DNA from: Fimbriiglobus sp.
GTDB taxonomy: Bacteria; Planctomycetota; Planctomycetia; Gemmatales; Gemmataceae
NCBI GenBank assembly: GCA_025351325.1
Contig: JANXWE010000178.1
Coordinates: forward strand, 1 to 48,534
Direction: 5' to 3'
DNA: 48,534 nt
In this document: positions 7,600 to 16,335 of the stretch, in pieces
Position numbering within the stretch: the first letter of the stretch is position 1
How the letters are laid out: each line of letters begins with the position of its first letter
Position numbers and translations under genes: made by a program
Notes under the pieces: model-generated
What the model was told of the DNA's origin: nothing
The model's input: only the letters and a program-made list of their open reading frames with translations
The model's database searches: none

Positions 7600-7652
7600 G
7601 TCCGACTCCTTCGACCGATGAACCCGCATCTGGGCGTCATTGTACAACCCGG

Positions 7653-8336
7653 TTACGGCCGCGCGGGAAGAAAAGCCCGCAGATCGTTGGCATTCGGGTG
7701 GTTGCTCCCTTTGAACTCGGCGTAGGTCATGAACATCAGCGCCCCGAGGATGCCGTAGCAGATGGTCGTGGCCGCGAACGACGGCGAGAAGAACTTCACG
7801 GCGCTCCCGGCCGACGACTTCAATTTCAAGCGGATCCCGTTGAAATCGACCGAGTAGATTTCGTCGAGTACGAGGTGCGAGAGGAAGCCGATCATGACGC
7901 CGAGACCCAGCAAAATGCGGGTGCTGTGCCAGGGGGAATCGTAGGCGAGGTACGTCAGCAGGCCGAAGATCAACATGCACGGGATGCTGTGGAACATGCC
8001 CCGGTGGACGGTGAGGTGCTTGAACAGATTCGCCAAACCGTAGCGCACGAACAGGTAAATCAGCACGATGGCCGAGAGAATTCCTTCGTGGCTGAGACCG
8101 AGCGCTTCGAGGCGTTTGTAGAGCAACAACGGCACGACCGATGCCGCCAAACCGAACATTTCCCGGATCGGCGTGCCGGAATCGGAATCGAGATCGGGCA
8201 ACATGCCGCCGATGGCGGTGAGTCCGGCCGCGAGGATGGCTGTTTCCGGTGGGTGATCGAGCACTTGCACGGCGACGGCTCCGTAAGCCACGCCGCAGAG
8301 TGTCGAGACCGAAATGTGCATCCGGAATCCGGCCAT
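7653..8336 (-). CDS. Inner-membrane metal-dependent hydrolase-like protein (YdjM/DUF457 type)
   Basis: A 227-aa protein with four or five hydrophobic segments and the conserved polar motifs of the YdjM family: an acidic GGMLPDLDSDSG motif, THRGMFHS-like LTVHRGMFHS, and GFLSHLVLDEIYSVDF. In this family His/Asp residues are thought to bind metal at the membrane, and the physiological substrate is unsettled. A strong AGGAGG lies just upstream of two adjacent ATGs (8339 and 8336); I chose 8336 for better spacing. A more upstream ATG at 8381 is less likely. It is the first gene of a probable three-gene operon with the yebC-type and M28 genes. Confidence 0.78.
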   Translation of the reverse strand: MAGFRMHISVSTLCGVAYGAVAVQVLDHPPETAILAAGLTAIGGMLPDLDSDSGTPIREMFGLAASVVPLLLYKRLEALGLSHEGILSAIVLIYLFVRYGLANLFKHLTVHRGMFHSIPCMLIFGLLTYLAYDSPWHSTRILLGLGVMIGFLSHLVLDEIYSVDFNGIRLKLKSSAGSAVKFFSPSFAATTICYGILGALMFMTYAEFKGSNHPNANDLRAFLPARP

Positions 8337-8415
8337 CATGCCTCCTGGCGATTGAAATCCGAAATTCTTCACTACCGACATCGCAATCGAACCGGCAAGG
8401 CGTCAAACTCTGGGA

Positions 8416-8700
8416 ATGACCAACGACGCCATTGCCAAACGACTGAAAGCGTATGCCGCGGAACTGACGCAGCGCGGCGACAACCTGTACCGGATCCGGG
8501 CAATCCGTCAGGCGGCCTTCGCGGTGCTGAGTCTACCCGAACCGCTGGAAGAAGTGGTAGCCCAAGCGGGATCGGCCGGTGTCGCCGCCCGCGCGGGCAT
8601 CGGCAGCCATCTGGCCGAGACGCTCGCGGAGTACACGAAGACGGGGGAATGGAAGCCGCACAACCGGAAGAAGAAGGAGCCTACTCCCCAGCCCCCATAA
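8416..8700 (+). CDS. Stand-alone helix-hairpin-helix protein (DNA polymerase beta N-terminal-like)
   Basis: A 94-aa protein that resembles the 8-kDa N-terminal HhH domain of family X DNA polymerases. It has an N-terminal helix (AIAKRLKAYAAELTQRG), the NLYRIRAIRQAAFAVLSL block, and a C-terminal hairpin (ARAGIGSHLAETLAEY) with the GIG turn that contacts DNA backbone. The polymerase palm and PHP domains are absent, and the protein ends in a short Lys/Pro-rich tail. A DNA-binding or DNA-repair accessory role is inferred. It is transcribed divergently from the membrane hydrolase gene. Its 3' end overlaps that of the convergent protease gene by 20 bp. Confidence 0.75.
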   Translation: MTNDAIAKRLKAYAAELTQRGDNLYRIRAIRQAAFAVLSLPEPLEEVVAQAGSAGVAARAGIGSHLAETLAEYTKTGEWKPHNRKKKEPTPQPP

Positions 8701-9631
8701 CCCGGCGGAGTTCCGAAGCGGGAACCGTCAGCTTCACAACCATTTGTAACGACGAGGGTGCCACTTTGACTTTGTCATCCGCCTTCTTGCGAACCTTCAC
8801 CATTCGCTTGCGGAGGACCATGTCGGCGGCCTTTTCTCCGTCTTCCGGGTAGTCGATGCTCTCGGTGAGTGCGGCCATGCCCACCACGTTGCCAAAGCGA
8901 TCCACCACAGGCGAGCCGCTGCTGCCGTAAGCGTAATCGGCGTCGATCGCCATCCACTTGGTCATGATGTCGTCGTCGTTTTTGTATCTGGTGTAACGTG
9001 TGACGTGGCCCTGCGTGAAGGTGAAGTACCGATCTCCGGGGTGGCCGAGAACACCAACCCAATTGGCGACGGCACTTGCTTGCGAAGCAACGGGAAGGGG
9101 AGTGAGTCCCTTGGCATCAACACGAAAGATGGCAATGTCAGCCGCTTTGTCGCGGGCCAAAATGCCGGTGACGGGGAAGACTTCGCCGGTGGCACTCCGG
9201 ACGCCGAACGATTCGTCGTCGCCGATTTCGTCGAAGACGTGCCAGTTGGTGACGAGGATACCCTCGGCACCGAGAACCCAAGCCGTGGCCATACGACCAT
9301 CCGCGTATTCTTCCGCTTCTTTCACGACGGAACCAACGACGAACACGCTCGTCTTCAGCGAGACGGCCAGCTCCTCCGGCGACTGTGCCTTGTCGTTTGG
9401 CTTCGCCGACTTCAGCTTGGCCACAATGTCGGCGGCAAGGAGTTCTTTCAGCTTTTCCGGCTTGAGGCACTTGCCGTCCTTGGCGAGTGCGCCGAGTTTG
9501 TCGGTGAAACTTTTTAGGATCACGCCGTCTTCGGTGTATTCAACTTCGACTTTGGCCGGCGGTTTGTCGGCCCGCACGGGGACAAAAGCGAAGGCGGCCA
9601 GCAGAATCGGCAGGAGCAAGACGATGCGCAT
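8681..9631 (-). CDS. Exported trypsin-like serine protease
   Basis: A 316-aa protein with a signal peptide (MRIVLLLPILLAAFAFVPVRA). After about 80 residues of a Lys-rich N-terminal region, a chymotrypsin/HtrA-type protease domain carries the triad H131 (TNWHVFD), D165 (ADIAIFRV) and S238 in GSSGSPVVD. No PDZ domain follows. The last roughly 60 residues are basic and of unknown fold. It is predicted to act in the periplasm. I chose ATG 9631 because it starts a proper signal peptide; an in-frame start 54 nt upstream would hide it. The 3' end overlaps the convergent HhH gene. Confidence 0.85.
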   Translation of the reverse strand: MRIVLLLPILLAAFAFVPVRADKPPAKVEVEYTEDGVILKSFTDKLGALAKDGKCLKPEKLKELLAADIVAKLKSAKPNDKAQSPEELAVSLKTSVFVVGSVVKEAEEYADGRMATAWVLGAEGILVTNWHVFDEIGDDESFGVRSATGEVFPVTGILARDKAADIAIFRVDAKGLTPLPVASQASAVANWVGVLGHPGDRYFTFTQGHVTRYTRYKNDDDIMTKWMAIDADYAYGSSGSPVVDRFGNVVGMAALTESIDYPEDGEKAADMVLRKRMVKVRKKADDKVKVAPSSLQMVVKLTVPASELRRVMGAGE

Positions 9632-9726
9632 CGGTGTCTCTCGCGGGTCAAGGAACACCAGTATGGTAACGGGGATGCGGCCCAAACGGAAGTGGAGTCA
9701 CGACGTCGCCAAGCTCAGATGAAGAG

Positions 9727-9820
9727 GAACGCGGATGACGCGGAAAAAAGGCAGGATGAATAGGATCGGAACAAATCAATTTCTTTCCGATCCTATTCAT
9801 CTCAGGCGTCATCCGTGTTC
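9727..9820. repeat. Compound inverted repeat
   Basis: The outer arms are 9727-9741 and 9806-9820 (GAACGCGGATGACGC, one mismatch). The inner arms, 9755-9771 and 9785-9801 (GATGAATAGGATCGGAA), are perfect over 17 nt. The outer-arm sequence AACGCGGATGA-GCGGAAAAA recurs at 39431-39450. It occupies much of the gene-free stretch 9632-10035, which otherwise holds only a candidate promoter. Confidence 0.7.
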
Positions 9821-9880
9821 GACTCAGGTAATTCGTAGACTCCAAGAATCGTGATTTCTTCCGGGCCGGTTGTGAAACAC

Positions 9881-9910
9881 TTGCCAAATCCAACTTGGTT
9901 TCAATACAAT
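9881..9910 (+). promoter_or_regulatory. Candidate sigma70-type promoter for the TPR/alpha-CTD gene
   Basis: TTGCCA (9881-9886) and TACAAT (9905-9910) are separated by 18 nt, about 125 nt upstream of the chosen GTG. The match is good for both boxes, but planctomycete promoters are poorly defined, so this is tentative. Confidence 0.35.
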
Positions 9911-10035
9911 ATCGAATCGGTGCCACACCTTTTTAGCTGGCCTTCGCGTGCTCCACCGACACGCGGCAAGGGCTGGTTCGGTTGTTTGGGATTTCTTTCC
10001 AAACTCCGAGATGGACTACATTTGGGGACGATTCC

Positions 10036-11370
10036 GTGACCGAACCATTGGTCGATTTGAAGGCGTTGCTGGTCGAACGCGAAGAATTCGAAGGCAGCAT
10101 GGTGTCGAAGCTGCGCGAGGGGTTGAGCCAAGGGGCGAACCAAATCCGCGCGCTCAAAGACATCAACGACATCCTGCAAAAGCGGCTCGCGGCGGCGCCT
10201 CCGGCCCAGCAAAAAAAACTCCACCTCAAACTCGGTGTCGTCCACCATTATCTCGGCCACATGGCGTTGGCCGTCGAACATCTGAAGCAGTCCGAAGGGC
10301 CGTTGGCGTCGTTCTTTCTCGGTCGCACCCACGTTCATCGCGGCGAATTCGACGAAGCCCTCAAAGCCTTCGAGAAAGCCGAGAAATCCGGCTATGCGGC
10401 CCAGTCGGTGCAGTTCCAGCGTGCCGGCGTGTTGCGGGCCCAAGGTGACATCGCCCAGGCGAAACAGATCCTTGCCAAGGTCAAGGACATGGCGGCGCAC
10501 AACCCGGAATACCATTACCAGGACGGCAGCGTGGCCGAAGCCGAAGGCGACACCGTTCGCGCGGTGAAAGCCTACGAACGTGCTGTCGAACTCGATCCGT
10601 CCCACTCGGCCACGCTATTCCGCTTGGCGTTCCTCAACGACCTCGCCGGCAACGACGACGAAGCCATTTCGTACTACGAACGCTGCTTGAAACACCCGCC
10701 CATCGGCAAGGGCGTGCTCTACAACCTTGGCGTGCTGTACGAAGACAACGAGCGCTTCGACAAAGCCGCCGAGTGCTTCCGGCGCTTGCACAAGGCCGAC
10801 CCACTCGACGACCGCGCTCGCCTGTTTTGCAAAGACGCCGAAGCCGCGATGACCATGTACTACAGCCCGGACGAAGAGCAGGTCAGCGTCCAGTTCAAGC
10901 AGGTGATGGAGACGCCGATCACCGATTTCGAGTTGTCGGTCCGCAGCCGCAACTGCCTGAAGCGGATGAACATCCGCACGCTCGGCGACCTGACCCGGGT
11001 GAACGAGCCGCAGCTCTTGGCGAGCAAAAACTTCGGCGAAACGTCTCTCGATGAAATCAAGATTATCATGAACGCGAAGTCGCTGCGGATCGGGCAATCG
11101 CTCGATCAAGGCCAGCAGTACGAGTTCCGCTACCGGCCGCAGTCCAACCTGTCACCCGAAGAGCAGGCGATGCTCGGCAAGCCGGTCTCGGAGTTGAACC
11201 TGTCGGTGCGTGCCCGCAAGTGCATGAACCGCCTCAACATCGCCACTCTCGGCGAACTCTGCCAACGCACCACCGACGAACTGCTGGAAGCCAAGAACTT
11301 CGGCATCACCTCATTAAATGAAGTGAAAGAGAAGCTCACCCTCATGGGCCTGAAGCTCCGGGGTGATTGA
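10036..11370 (+). CDS. TPR protein with two RNA polymerase alpha-CTD-like domains
   Basis: A 444-aa protein. Residues about 60-270 form roughly five to six TPR-type helical repeats (for example YERAVELDPSHSATLFRLAF and YYERCLKHPPIGKGVLYNLG). Two copies of the RpoA C-terminal helix-hairpin-helix domain follow, at about 292-350 (ELSVRSRNCLKRMNIRTLGD … KNFGETSLDEI) and about 382-442 (LNLSVRARKCMNRLNIATLG … KNFGITSLNEV). Both keep the LSVR and KNFG-TSL signatures of bacterial alpha-CTDs, which bind UP-element DNA and activators. No alpha N-terminal domain is present, so it is not a core subunit. I infer a transcription-associated adaptor. I chose GTG 10036, which has GGGGACG upstream; a TTG at 9982 is the alternative. 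A perfect terminator follows. Confidence 0.85.
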   Translation: MTEPLVDLKALLVEREEFEGSMVSKLREGLSQGANQIRALKDINDILQKRLAAAPPAQQKKLHLKLGVVHHYLGHMALAVEHLKQSEGPLASFFLGRTHVHRGEFDEALKAFEKAEKSGYAAQSVQFQRAGVLRAQGDIAQAKQILAKVKDMAAHNPEYHYQDGSVAEAEGDTVRAVKAYERAVELDPSHSATLFRLAFLNDLAGNDDEAISYYERCLKHPPIGKGVLYNLGVLYEDNERFDKAAECFRRLHKADPLDDRARLFCKDAEAAMTMYYSPDEEQVSVQFKQVMETPITDFELSVRSRNCLKRMNIRTLGDLTRVNEPQLLASKNFGETSLDEIKIIMNAKSLRIGQSLDQGQQYEFRYRPQSNLSPEEQAMLGKPVSELNLSVRARKCMNRLNIATLGELCQRTTDELLEAKNFGITSLNEVKEKLTLMGLKLRGD

Positions 11371-11377
11371 GGATCTG

Positions 11378-11416
11378 CAAGGAGGGGAATGCGATGCATT
11401 CCCCTCCTTGTTTTTT
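11378..11416 (+). terminator. Intrinsic terminator
   Basis: The 15-bp perfect stem (11378-11392 with 11396-11410, CAAGGAGGGGAATGC) has a 3-nt loop and is followed by six T residues. It lies 8 bp after the TPR/alpha-CTD gene stop and isolates it from the AT-rich orphan downstream. Confidence 0.92.
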
Positions 11417-11476
11417 GAGAAATAGCCTAACAGATCGGCTTGCCAGTTATCTGGATTTCTTGCGAGAATTCATTTC

Positions 11477-11881
11477 ATGCGCGTGAAAATGCCACGATTG
11501 ACACGGCGATCCATTTCACTCGTTCTGTGCATTTTGCTAATTGCGGCGTGTTCTACATATCTGGTTTGGACTTTGTTGCCGAGAAAGATAGTTTGGCATC
11601 CCGCTAATACCTATATAACTGGGAATGGTGGAGAGCAGGTGACATTGGAAGAGAGGGAGAGGATTGGCAAGTGGGTTTGGCACGTTATCACGACACAAAA
11701 ACCTCTGTCCAAGAATATTCAGGTTTTTTTGCCTAACGATTACTACGTTGTGTTTGTTTATGGAAATCAAACTGGAGAGGTGCTTGCAGTCAACTACTCG
11801 CATGGTTTAATCATTAGACTTAAGGATAGTAGCCAATTTACATTCAACCAAGATACGTATATGGTTATTGACAAAGAATAA
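11477..11881 (+). CDS. AT-rich orphan, putative lipoprotein or membrane-anchored protein
   Basis: A 134-aa protein of unknown function. A basic N-terminus (MRVKMPRLTRR) precedes a hydrophobic segment with a lipobox-like LIAAC at C25, so lipidation or a single membrane anchor is likely. The remainder is a compact domain rich in aromatic and beta-branched residues (for example NIQVFLPNDYYVVFVYGN) with no recognised motif. The gene is markedly AT-richer than its surroundings, with codons such as TTA, AAT and ATA frequent, suggesting horizontal acquisition. It is flanked by a terminator upstream and about 140 bp of AT-rich non-coding DNA downstream. The general design resembles the orphan at 5075-5440, but I see no sequence similarity. 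Confidence 0.6.
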   Translation: MRVKMPRLTRRSISLVLCILLIAACSTYLVWTLLPRKIVWHPANTYITGNGGEQVTLEERERIGKWVWHVITTQKPLSKNIQVFLPNDYYVVFVYGNQTGEVLAVNYSHGLIIRLKDSSQFTFNQDTYMVIDKE

Positions 11882-12020
11882 ATTCAATCGAACTTAAACA
11901 TGAATGACTATCAATACGTTAATGATTCCTGCACAAGGCCGATTTCACTCCGCTATCGCTGCCGGTTTACGCTATCATTGATGTAAACCGCCTCTCTCCT
12001 CGGACGTAGGGTTCTGGTCT

Positions 12021-14753
12021 ATGGCGTTTCTCAAACAAGCTGGCAGCCTGATTGTTTTTCTGCTCACCTTTGCCATTCCAACATCGGTTCGGGCTGAGGA
12101 CTTGAAGGATGCCCGTGGTGTGATCACACGCCAATGTCTGAGCTGCCATGGGGCGGATGCGGAGAAGGGGGTGTTGCGGCTGGATCAGCTTCCCTCGGAT
12201 TTGACAAAAGACGCTGTCTATCGGCAGTGGCTACGGGCCTTTGATCGTGTGGAAAGCGGGGAGATGCCGCCGAAGGAGTTTGGGAAGCTGCCGGAGGCGG
12301 ATCGCAAGCTTTTTCTGGCATCGTTGAAGCAACCACTGATCCAGGCGGAATCGGCTCGGGCTGTCCCGTCGGTCCGGCGGATGAACCGGGTTGAATACGA
12401 AACGACGCTGCGCGACCTTCTGGGGTTGCCAGGCCTTCGTGTCAAAGAGACTTTGCCTGAAGACGGTCGCCAGCATGGTTTTGACAAGGTGGCCGGGGCG
12501 CTCGACATTTCACCGATTCACATGGCGAAGTATCTCAAGGCCGCGGATTTCGCGTTGCGTCAAGCCATCAATGTGCCGAACGAGGCCGTTAAGTCCAAGC
12601 TCTGGCGTGAGGCAGCGGCGAAACAGAATTCGGCACAGGCGGCCATCGCCGTCCACAGCGGCGTACCGATGAACGGGCGGACCCTCGCTCCGGGGTTGAA
12701 GACCCACATCGTCGGCAACCCCAAGGAGGACTTCGGCAATACCTATCGCGGTGCGAGCTTTGGTGGCGAAGCGGAATCCGTGGCCGTACTGACCGGTGTG
12801 ACGGCACCCCACCTTCCAGACGGGTTGCAGATCGACCGATGGAACGTGCCGGCGGCTGGATTGTACACTGTGCGGTTTTCGCTCTGGGGCCTGCGTTGGT
12901 CACGGACTAAGGCCGAACCGGCCGTGCGGAACGACATCCGCCGGTACATGGCGTTCGGCGCACCGTACACACTCGATGCGGCAACCAAGCAGTGGTCGGG
13001 GACTACCGTTGCGGAAACGCTGGAGCTAGTCGGCCGAGAGAACACACAGTTTTATGGCGACGCCGAGACGGTCCATGTGATCCGCGCATCGGTGAAGGGG
13101 GTGACGATCGGCTATTTCGATGCGTTGTCCTTGAAGCCGAAAACTCACGAATTCAAAGTCTATCTGAACCCCGGCGACCGAGTCTCGTTTCACGCGATGA
13201 CGCTGTCGGCCACCAGTGCCGCCAACTATGCCACCCAGGACGGGGTCCGCAGTTACGAAGGGCCGGCCATCGCTTACGACTGGTTTGAGGTCGAAGGGCC
13301 AGTGGTTGACCAGTGGCCACCCGAAAGCCGGAGTCAGCTCTTCGGCAGCAAGCCGATCGCCCAGTGGAATGAGAAGCCCAAAGCGGGGACCGTGACACCG
13401 CTCGGGCCGGACGCGGTAGCACTCCTGATGAAGTTCGCCGAGCGTGCGTTCCGACGACCCGTTGTCAGGGCCGACATCGACCCTTACATCAAGCTGGTTG
13501 AGCAGCAATGGGCACGGGGCCAATCGCTGCAAGACGCCTTGCTTTCGGGCTATCAAGCGTTGCTCTGTTCGCCCGATTTCCTCTTTGTCGGTCTCGAAGG
13601 GGAAGGACGTGACGGCAAAGATAAAGCCGCATACGCTCTGGCTTCCCGCCTCTCGTTTTTCATCTGGAACTCCATGCCCGACACGACCCTGCGTGACTTG
13701 GCAGCCAACGGCAAATTGCACGAACCGGCCGTCTTGAAAGCCCAACTCGATCGGTTGCTCGGTGACCCACGCTCCGAGCGGTTCATCGCGCATTTCCTGG
13801 ACGAATGGCTGGACATGAAGAAGCTCGACTTCACCACGCCCGACCCGCAACTGTACCCCGAATTCGACCCCTGGCTGCGTGATTCCATGCTAGCCGAGAC
13901 GCAGCAAACATTCCGCAAGCTTCTGATGGAGAATCGCAGGGTCGGCCAACTGATTCAATCCGATACTATCCTCATCAATCAGCGATTGGCCGAGCAGTAT
14001 GGCATCCGTGGCGTGAATGGCTCGGAGTTCCGCCCCGTGAAGGTGGACAAAACCATGCACCGCGGCGGCTTTTTAACCCACTCGTCGGTATTGCGCGTGA
14101 CCGCGAATGGTACTTCGACGTCACCGGTGTTACGGGGTGTCTGGATCGCCGAACGGATGCTCGGCATCGAACGGAACCCGCCACCGCCGAACATTCCCGC
14201 CGTCGAGCCGGACGCCACCGGAGCGGTGACCATCCGGCAGATGATCGAGAAACACCGTGCCGACCCGGTCTGTGCCTCGTGCCATGCCCGCATGGATCCG
14301 TTCGGCTTGGCCCTAGAGAATTTCGATGTCATCGGTGGTTGGCGTGACCGCTACCGGCTCTCCGGCCAGCCGAAGAAAATCGCCCAAGGCAAGGAGATGG
14401 TTGACGAGCCATCCCTCGATGTCGTGAACGGAATTTTCACCCCTTACCGCGCGAAAATACGACTTGGCTCCAAAGTCGACGCGACCGGTGAGCTTGAGGA
14501 TGGGCGAAAGTTCGACGATGTTGCCGGTCTGCAAGCACTCTTGCTCAAAGATGAAGACAAGCTTGCCCGAAATCTCCTGCGGCAATGGTCAATCTACGCC
14601 ACCGGAGCGGGTAACCGCTTCTCGGATCGCGACGCGATTGAGGCGGCCATCACTCGCACCCGGACCGACGGCCATGGCATCCGATTATTACTCCACGAAG
14701 TCGTCCAAAGTGAAGCCTTCCGTCGCACGGGGCCAGCCGGCGGGGGACGTTAG
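12021..14753 (+). CDS. DUF1592-family cytochrome-c-like exported protein
   Basis: A 910-aa protein of the planctomycete DUF1587/1592/1588/1585 architecture. A signal peptide (residues 1-25, ending VRAED) precedes a cytochrome-c-like domain with CLSCH (C39, C42, H43). MNRVEYETTLRDLLGL near residues 121-136 is the DUF1587 hallmark. The central part includes a carbohydrate-binding-like region, then FAERAFRRPV (DUF1595) and the DUF1592 segment with LFIWNSMPD-type FFIWNSMPD. CASCHARMDPFG (C751, C754, H755) is in DUF1588, and DUF1585 ends the protein. The biochemical role is not established; periplasmic redox or polysaccharide breakdown has been proposed for the family. It pairs with the DUF1552 gene 89 bp downstream, the usual arrangement. 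Confidence 0.92.
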   Translation: MAFLKQAGSLIVFLLTFAIPTSVRAEDLKDARGVITRQCLSCHGADAEKGVLRLDQLPSDLTKDAVYRQWLRAFDRVESGEMPPKEFGKLPEADRKLFLASLKQPLIQAESARAVPSVRRMNRVEYETTLRDLLGLPGLRVKETLPEDGRQHGFDKVAGALDISPIHMAKYLKAADFALRQAINVPNEAVKSKLWREAAAKQNSAQAAIAVHSGVPMNGRTLAPGLKTHIVGNPKEDFGNTYRGASFGGEAESVAVLTGVTAPHLPDGLQIDRWNVPAAGLYTVRFSLWGLRWSRTKAEPAVRNDIRRYMAFGAPYTLDAATKQWSGTTVAETLELVGRENTQFYGDAETVHVIRASVKGVTIGYFDALSLKPKTHEFKVYLNPGDRVSFHAMTLSATSAANYATQDGVRSYEGPAIAYDWFEVEGPVVDQWPPESRSQLFGSKPIAQWNEKPKAGTVTPLGPDAVALLMKFAERAFRRPVVRADIDPYIKLVEQQWARGQSLQDALLSGYQALLCSPDFLFVGLEGEGRDGKDKAAYALASRLSFFIWNSMPDTTLRDLAANGKLHEPAVLKAQLDRLLGDPRSERFIAHFLDEWLDMKKLDFTTPDPQLYPEFDPWLRDSMLAETQQTFRKLLMENRRVGQLIQSDTILINQRLAEQYGIRGVNGSEFRPVKVDKTMHRGGFLTHSSVLRVTANGTSTSPVLRGVWIAERMLGIERNPPPPNIPAVEPDATGAVTIRQMIEKHRADPVCASCHARMDPFGLALENFDVIGGWRDRYRLSGQPKKIAQGKEMVDEPSLDVVNGIFTPYRAKIRLGSKVDATGELEDGRKFDDVAGLQALLLKDEDKLARNLLRQWSIYATGAGNRFSDRDAIEAAITRTRTDGHGIRLLLHEVVQSEAFRRTGPAGGGR

Positions 14754-14842
14754 CAAGCCACCCCGATTAACAGTTAACATGCGTTCGATCACGAAACCGT
14801 CACAATTGTGATGTTCAAATATTCCTTGTTCGGAACATAACC

Positions 14843-16114
14843 ATGAAGCTTTCTCGTCGAACATTTCTCCAGGCCTCGGGTGTTTCCTTGTCACTTCCCC
14901 TGCTGGAAGCGATGAGTCCTGTCCAGGGTGCAGAATCACCCGTTGGGAAAACCGACGAAACACCTCGGCGGATGGTTGCCATCTGTACCAATCTTGGTGT
15001 GCTCGAACGCCACTTCGTCCCCAAGAAGCCCGGGGTGGGGTACGAGCTGACACCCTACTTACAAACGATGCATGATCTCCGGGATCAATTCACCGTCATT
15101 TCCGGCAGTTCACACCCGGATGTCACCGGTGGTCACTCGGCCGAGGCTGCATTTCTCACGGCGGCGCCCCACCCGGGTGCGGCGTCGTTTCGGAATTCGA
15201 TTTCGCTCGACCAGTATGCCGCGGAGCGCATTGGCTTAACGACACGCTTCTCGTCGCTGTCCCTCGTCGTCGCGCAGAACGGGAACCAGTCGCTGTCGTT
15301 CACATCCGACGGCGTGATGCTGCCCGCGGAGCGTAGCCCGGCACAAGTATTCCGCACGCTCTTTGTCGAAGGGGACAAGGCGACCGTCGATCGCCAGGTC
15401 GAGCAACTGCGTGTTGGTCGGAGCATCCTCGACACGGTCGGTGAGCGGGCCAAGTCGCTGCAAAAATCGGTGGGCAGCGCGGATCGCGATCGGCTTGACC
15501 AGTATTTCTCATCTGTCCGCGAAGTGGAGCGTCGCTTGCAGACCGCTCAGGAATGGGAGAAAAAGCCCAAGCCTAAAGTCGATGCGCCGCCACCACGCGA
15601 TGGTGAACATCTGCTGGAAAGACTCGGAGCGATGTACGACTTGATCCGCCTCGCTCTGACCACAGACTCCACCCGGATTATCACGCTGATGATCCGCCTG
15701 GACGGTTTCGGGGCCCATGTTCCCGGTGTCTCCGACGAGAGCCACGGCTTGTCCCACCACGTCGGCCGGGCCGACAAGCTCGATCAGCTTCGCAACCTCG
15801 AACTGGCCCAGTTCATCGAGTTGGCCAAATTGCTCAAGGCCCTGGGTGCCTCGAAAGAAACCGGCGCGACCTTACTCGACCGAACCAGCATCCTCTACGG
15901 CAGCAATCTCGGCAACGGTAACAACCACGACAATAAAAACCTGCCGATCCTCCTCGCTGGTGGTGGCTTCAAGCATGGCCAGCACTTGGCCTTCGACAAG
16001 GACAACAACTATCCGCTTCCCAATTTGTTTGTCAGCATGCTCCAACGCCTCGGCATCGAATCGGACAAGTTCGCCGGTGCGACTGGAACCATGCGGGGGT
16101 TGGAAACAAAGTGA
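14843..16114 (+). CDS. DUF1552-family Tat-exported protein
   Basis: A 423-aa protein. The N-terminus has a twin-arginine signal (KLSRRTFLQASG, then a hydrophobic run to about residue 25), so export in folded form is expected. The body matches DUF1552, which has an alkaline-phosphatase/sulfatase-like fold: SGSSHPDVTGGHS near residue 90, a central region with REVERRLQTAQEWE, LMIRLDGFGAHVPGVSDESH, and SNLGNGNNHDNKNLPILLAG close to the C-terminus. It is almost always encoded next to DUF1592 proteins, as here, so a joint periplasmic function is likely. ATG 14843 is preceded by GGAAC. A long hairpin follows the stop. Confidence 0.92.
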   Translation: MKLSRRTFLQASGVSLSLPLLEAMSPVQGAESPVGKTDETPRRMVAICTNLGVLERHFVPKKPGVGYELTPYLQTMHDLRDQFTVISGSSHPDVTGGHSAEAAFLTAAPHPGAASFRNSISLDQYAAERIGLTTRFSSLSLVVAQNGNQSLSFTSDGVMLPAERSPAQVFRTLFVEGDKATVDRQVEQLRVGRSILDTVGERAKSLQKSVGSADRDRLDQYFSSVREVERRLQTAQEWEKKPKPKVDAPPPRDGEHLLERLGAMYDLIRLALTTDSTRIITLMIRLDGFGAHVPGVSDESHGLSHHVGRADKLDQLRNLELAQFIELAKLLKALGASKETGATLLDRTSILYGSNLGNGNNHDNKNLPILLAGGGFKHGQHLAFDKDNNYPLPNLFVSMLQRLGIESDKFAGATGTMRGLETK

Positions 16115-16132
16115 CGGATGAAAATTTATTTG

Positions 16133-16245
16133 GCGAGCCGTACCCCGTCAGGGGTCGGGTGATTTATTCGGCGATGCATTTCCGCGTGGGATGATCGCCG
16201 GAGATTTTTGTAGCTTCACCCGACCCCTGACGGGGTTCGGCTCGC
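16133..16245. repeat. 30-bp inverted repeat (REP-like hairpin)
   Basis: The arms 16133-16162 and 16216-16245 pair at 29 of 30 positions (GCGAGCCGTACCCCGTCAGG at the left end). It lies 18 bp after the DUF1552 stop. Within each arm there is a shorter palindrome (CCCCGTCAGGGG), so more than one fold is possible. Confidence 0.75.
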
Positions 16246-16272
16246 TTCAACCGGTGCAGTATAAGTACAAAC

Positions 16273-16313
16273 AATCGCCCGGCATCACTCACAACGAGCG
16301 ATGCCGGGCGATT
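16273..16313. terminator. Terminator between convergent genes
   Basis: The arms 16273-16286 and 16300-16313 (AATCGCCCGGCATC) form a perfect 14-bp stem followed by TCTTGTTT. It lies between the convergent DUF1552 and kinase-fold genes, 22 bp from the latter's stop, and probably serves both. Confidence 0.75.
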
Positions 16314-16335
16314 CTTGTTTCGATGACCCCATCAT

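Noticed and set aside
7600-8406. An N-terminal extension of the yebC-type frame by more than 250 codons
   Set aside because: The extra part is the antisense of the membrane hydrolase gene. The true YebC N-terminus MAGHSHSKN with a ribosome site begins at 7599.
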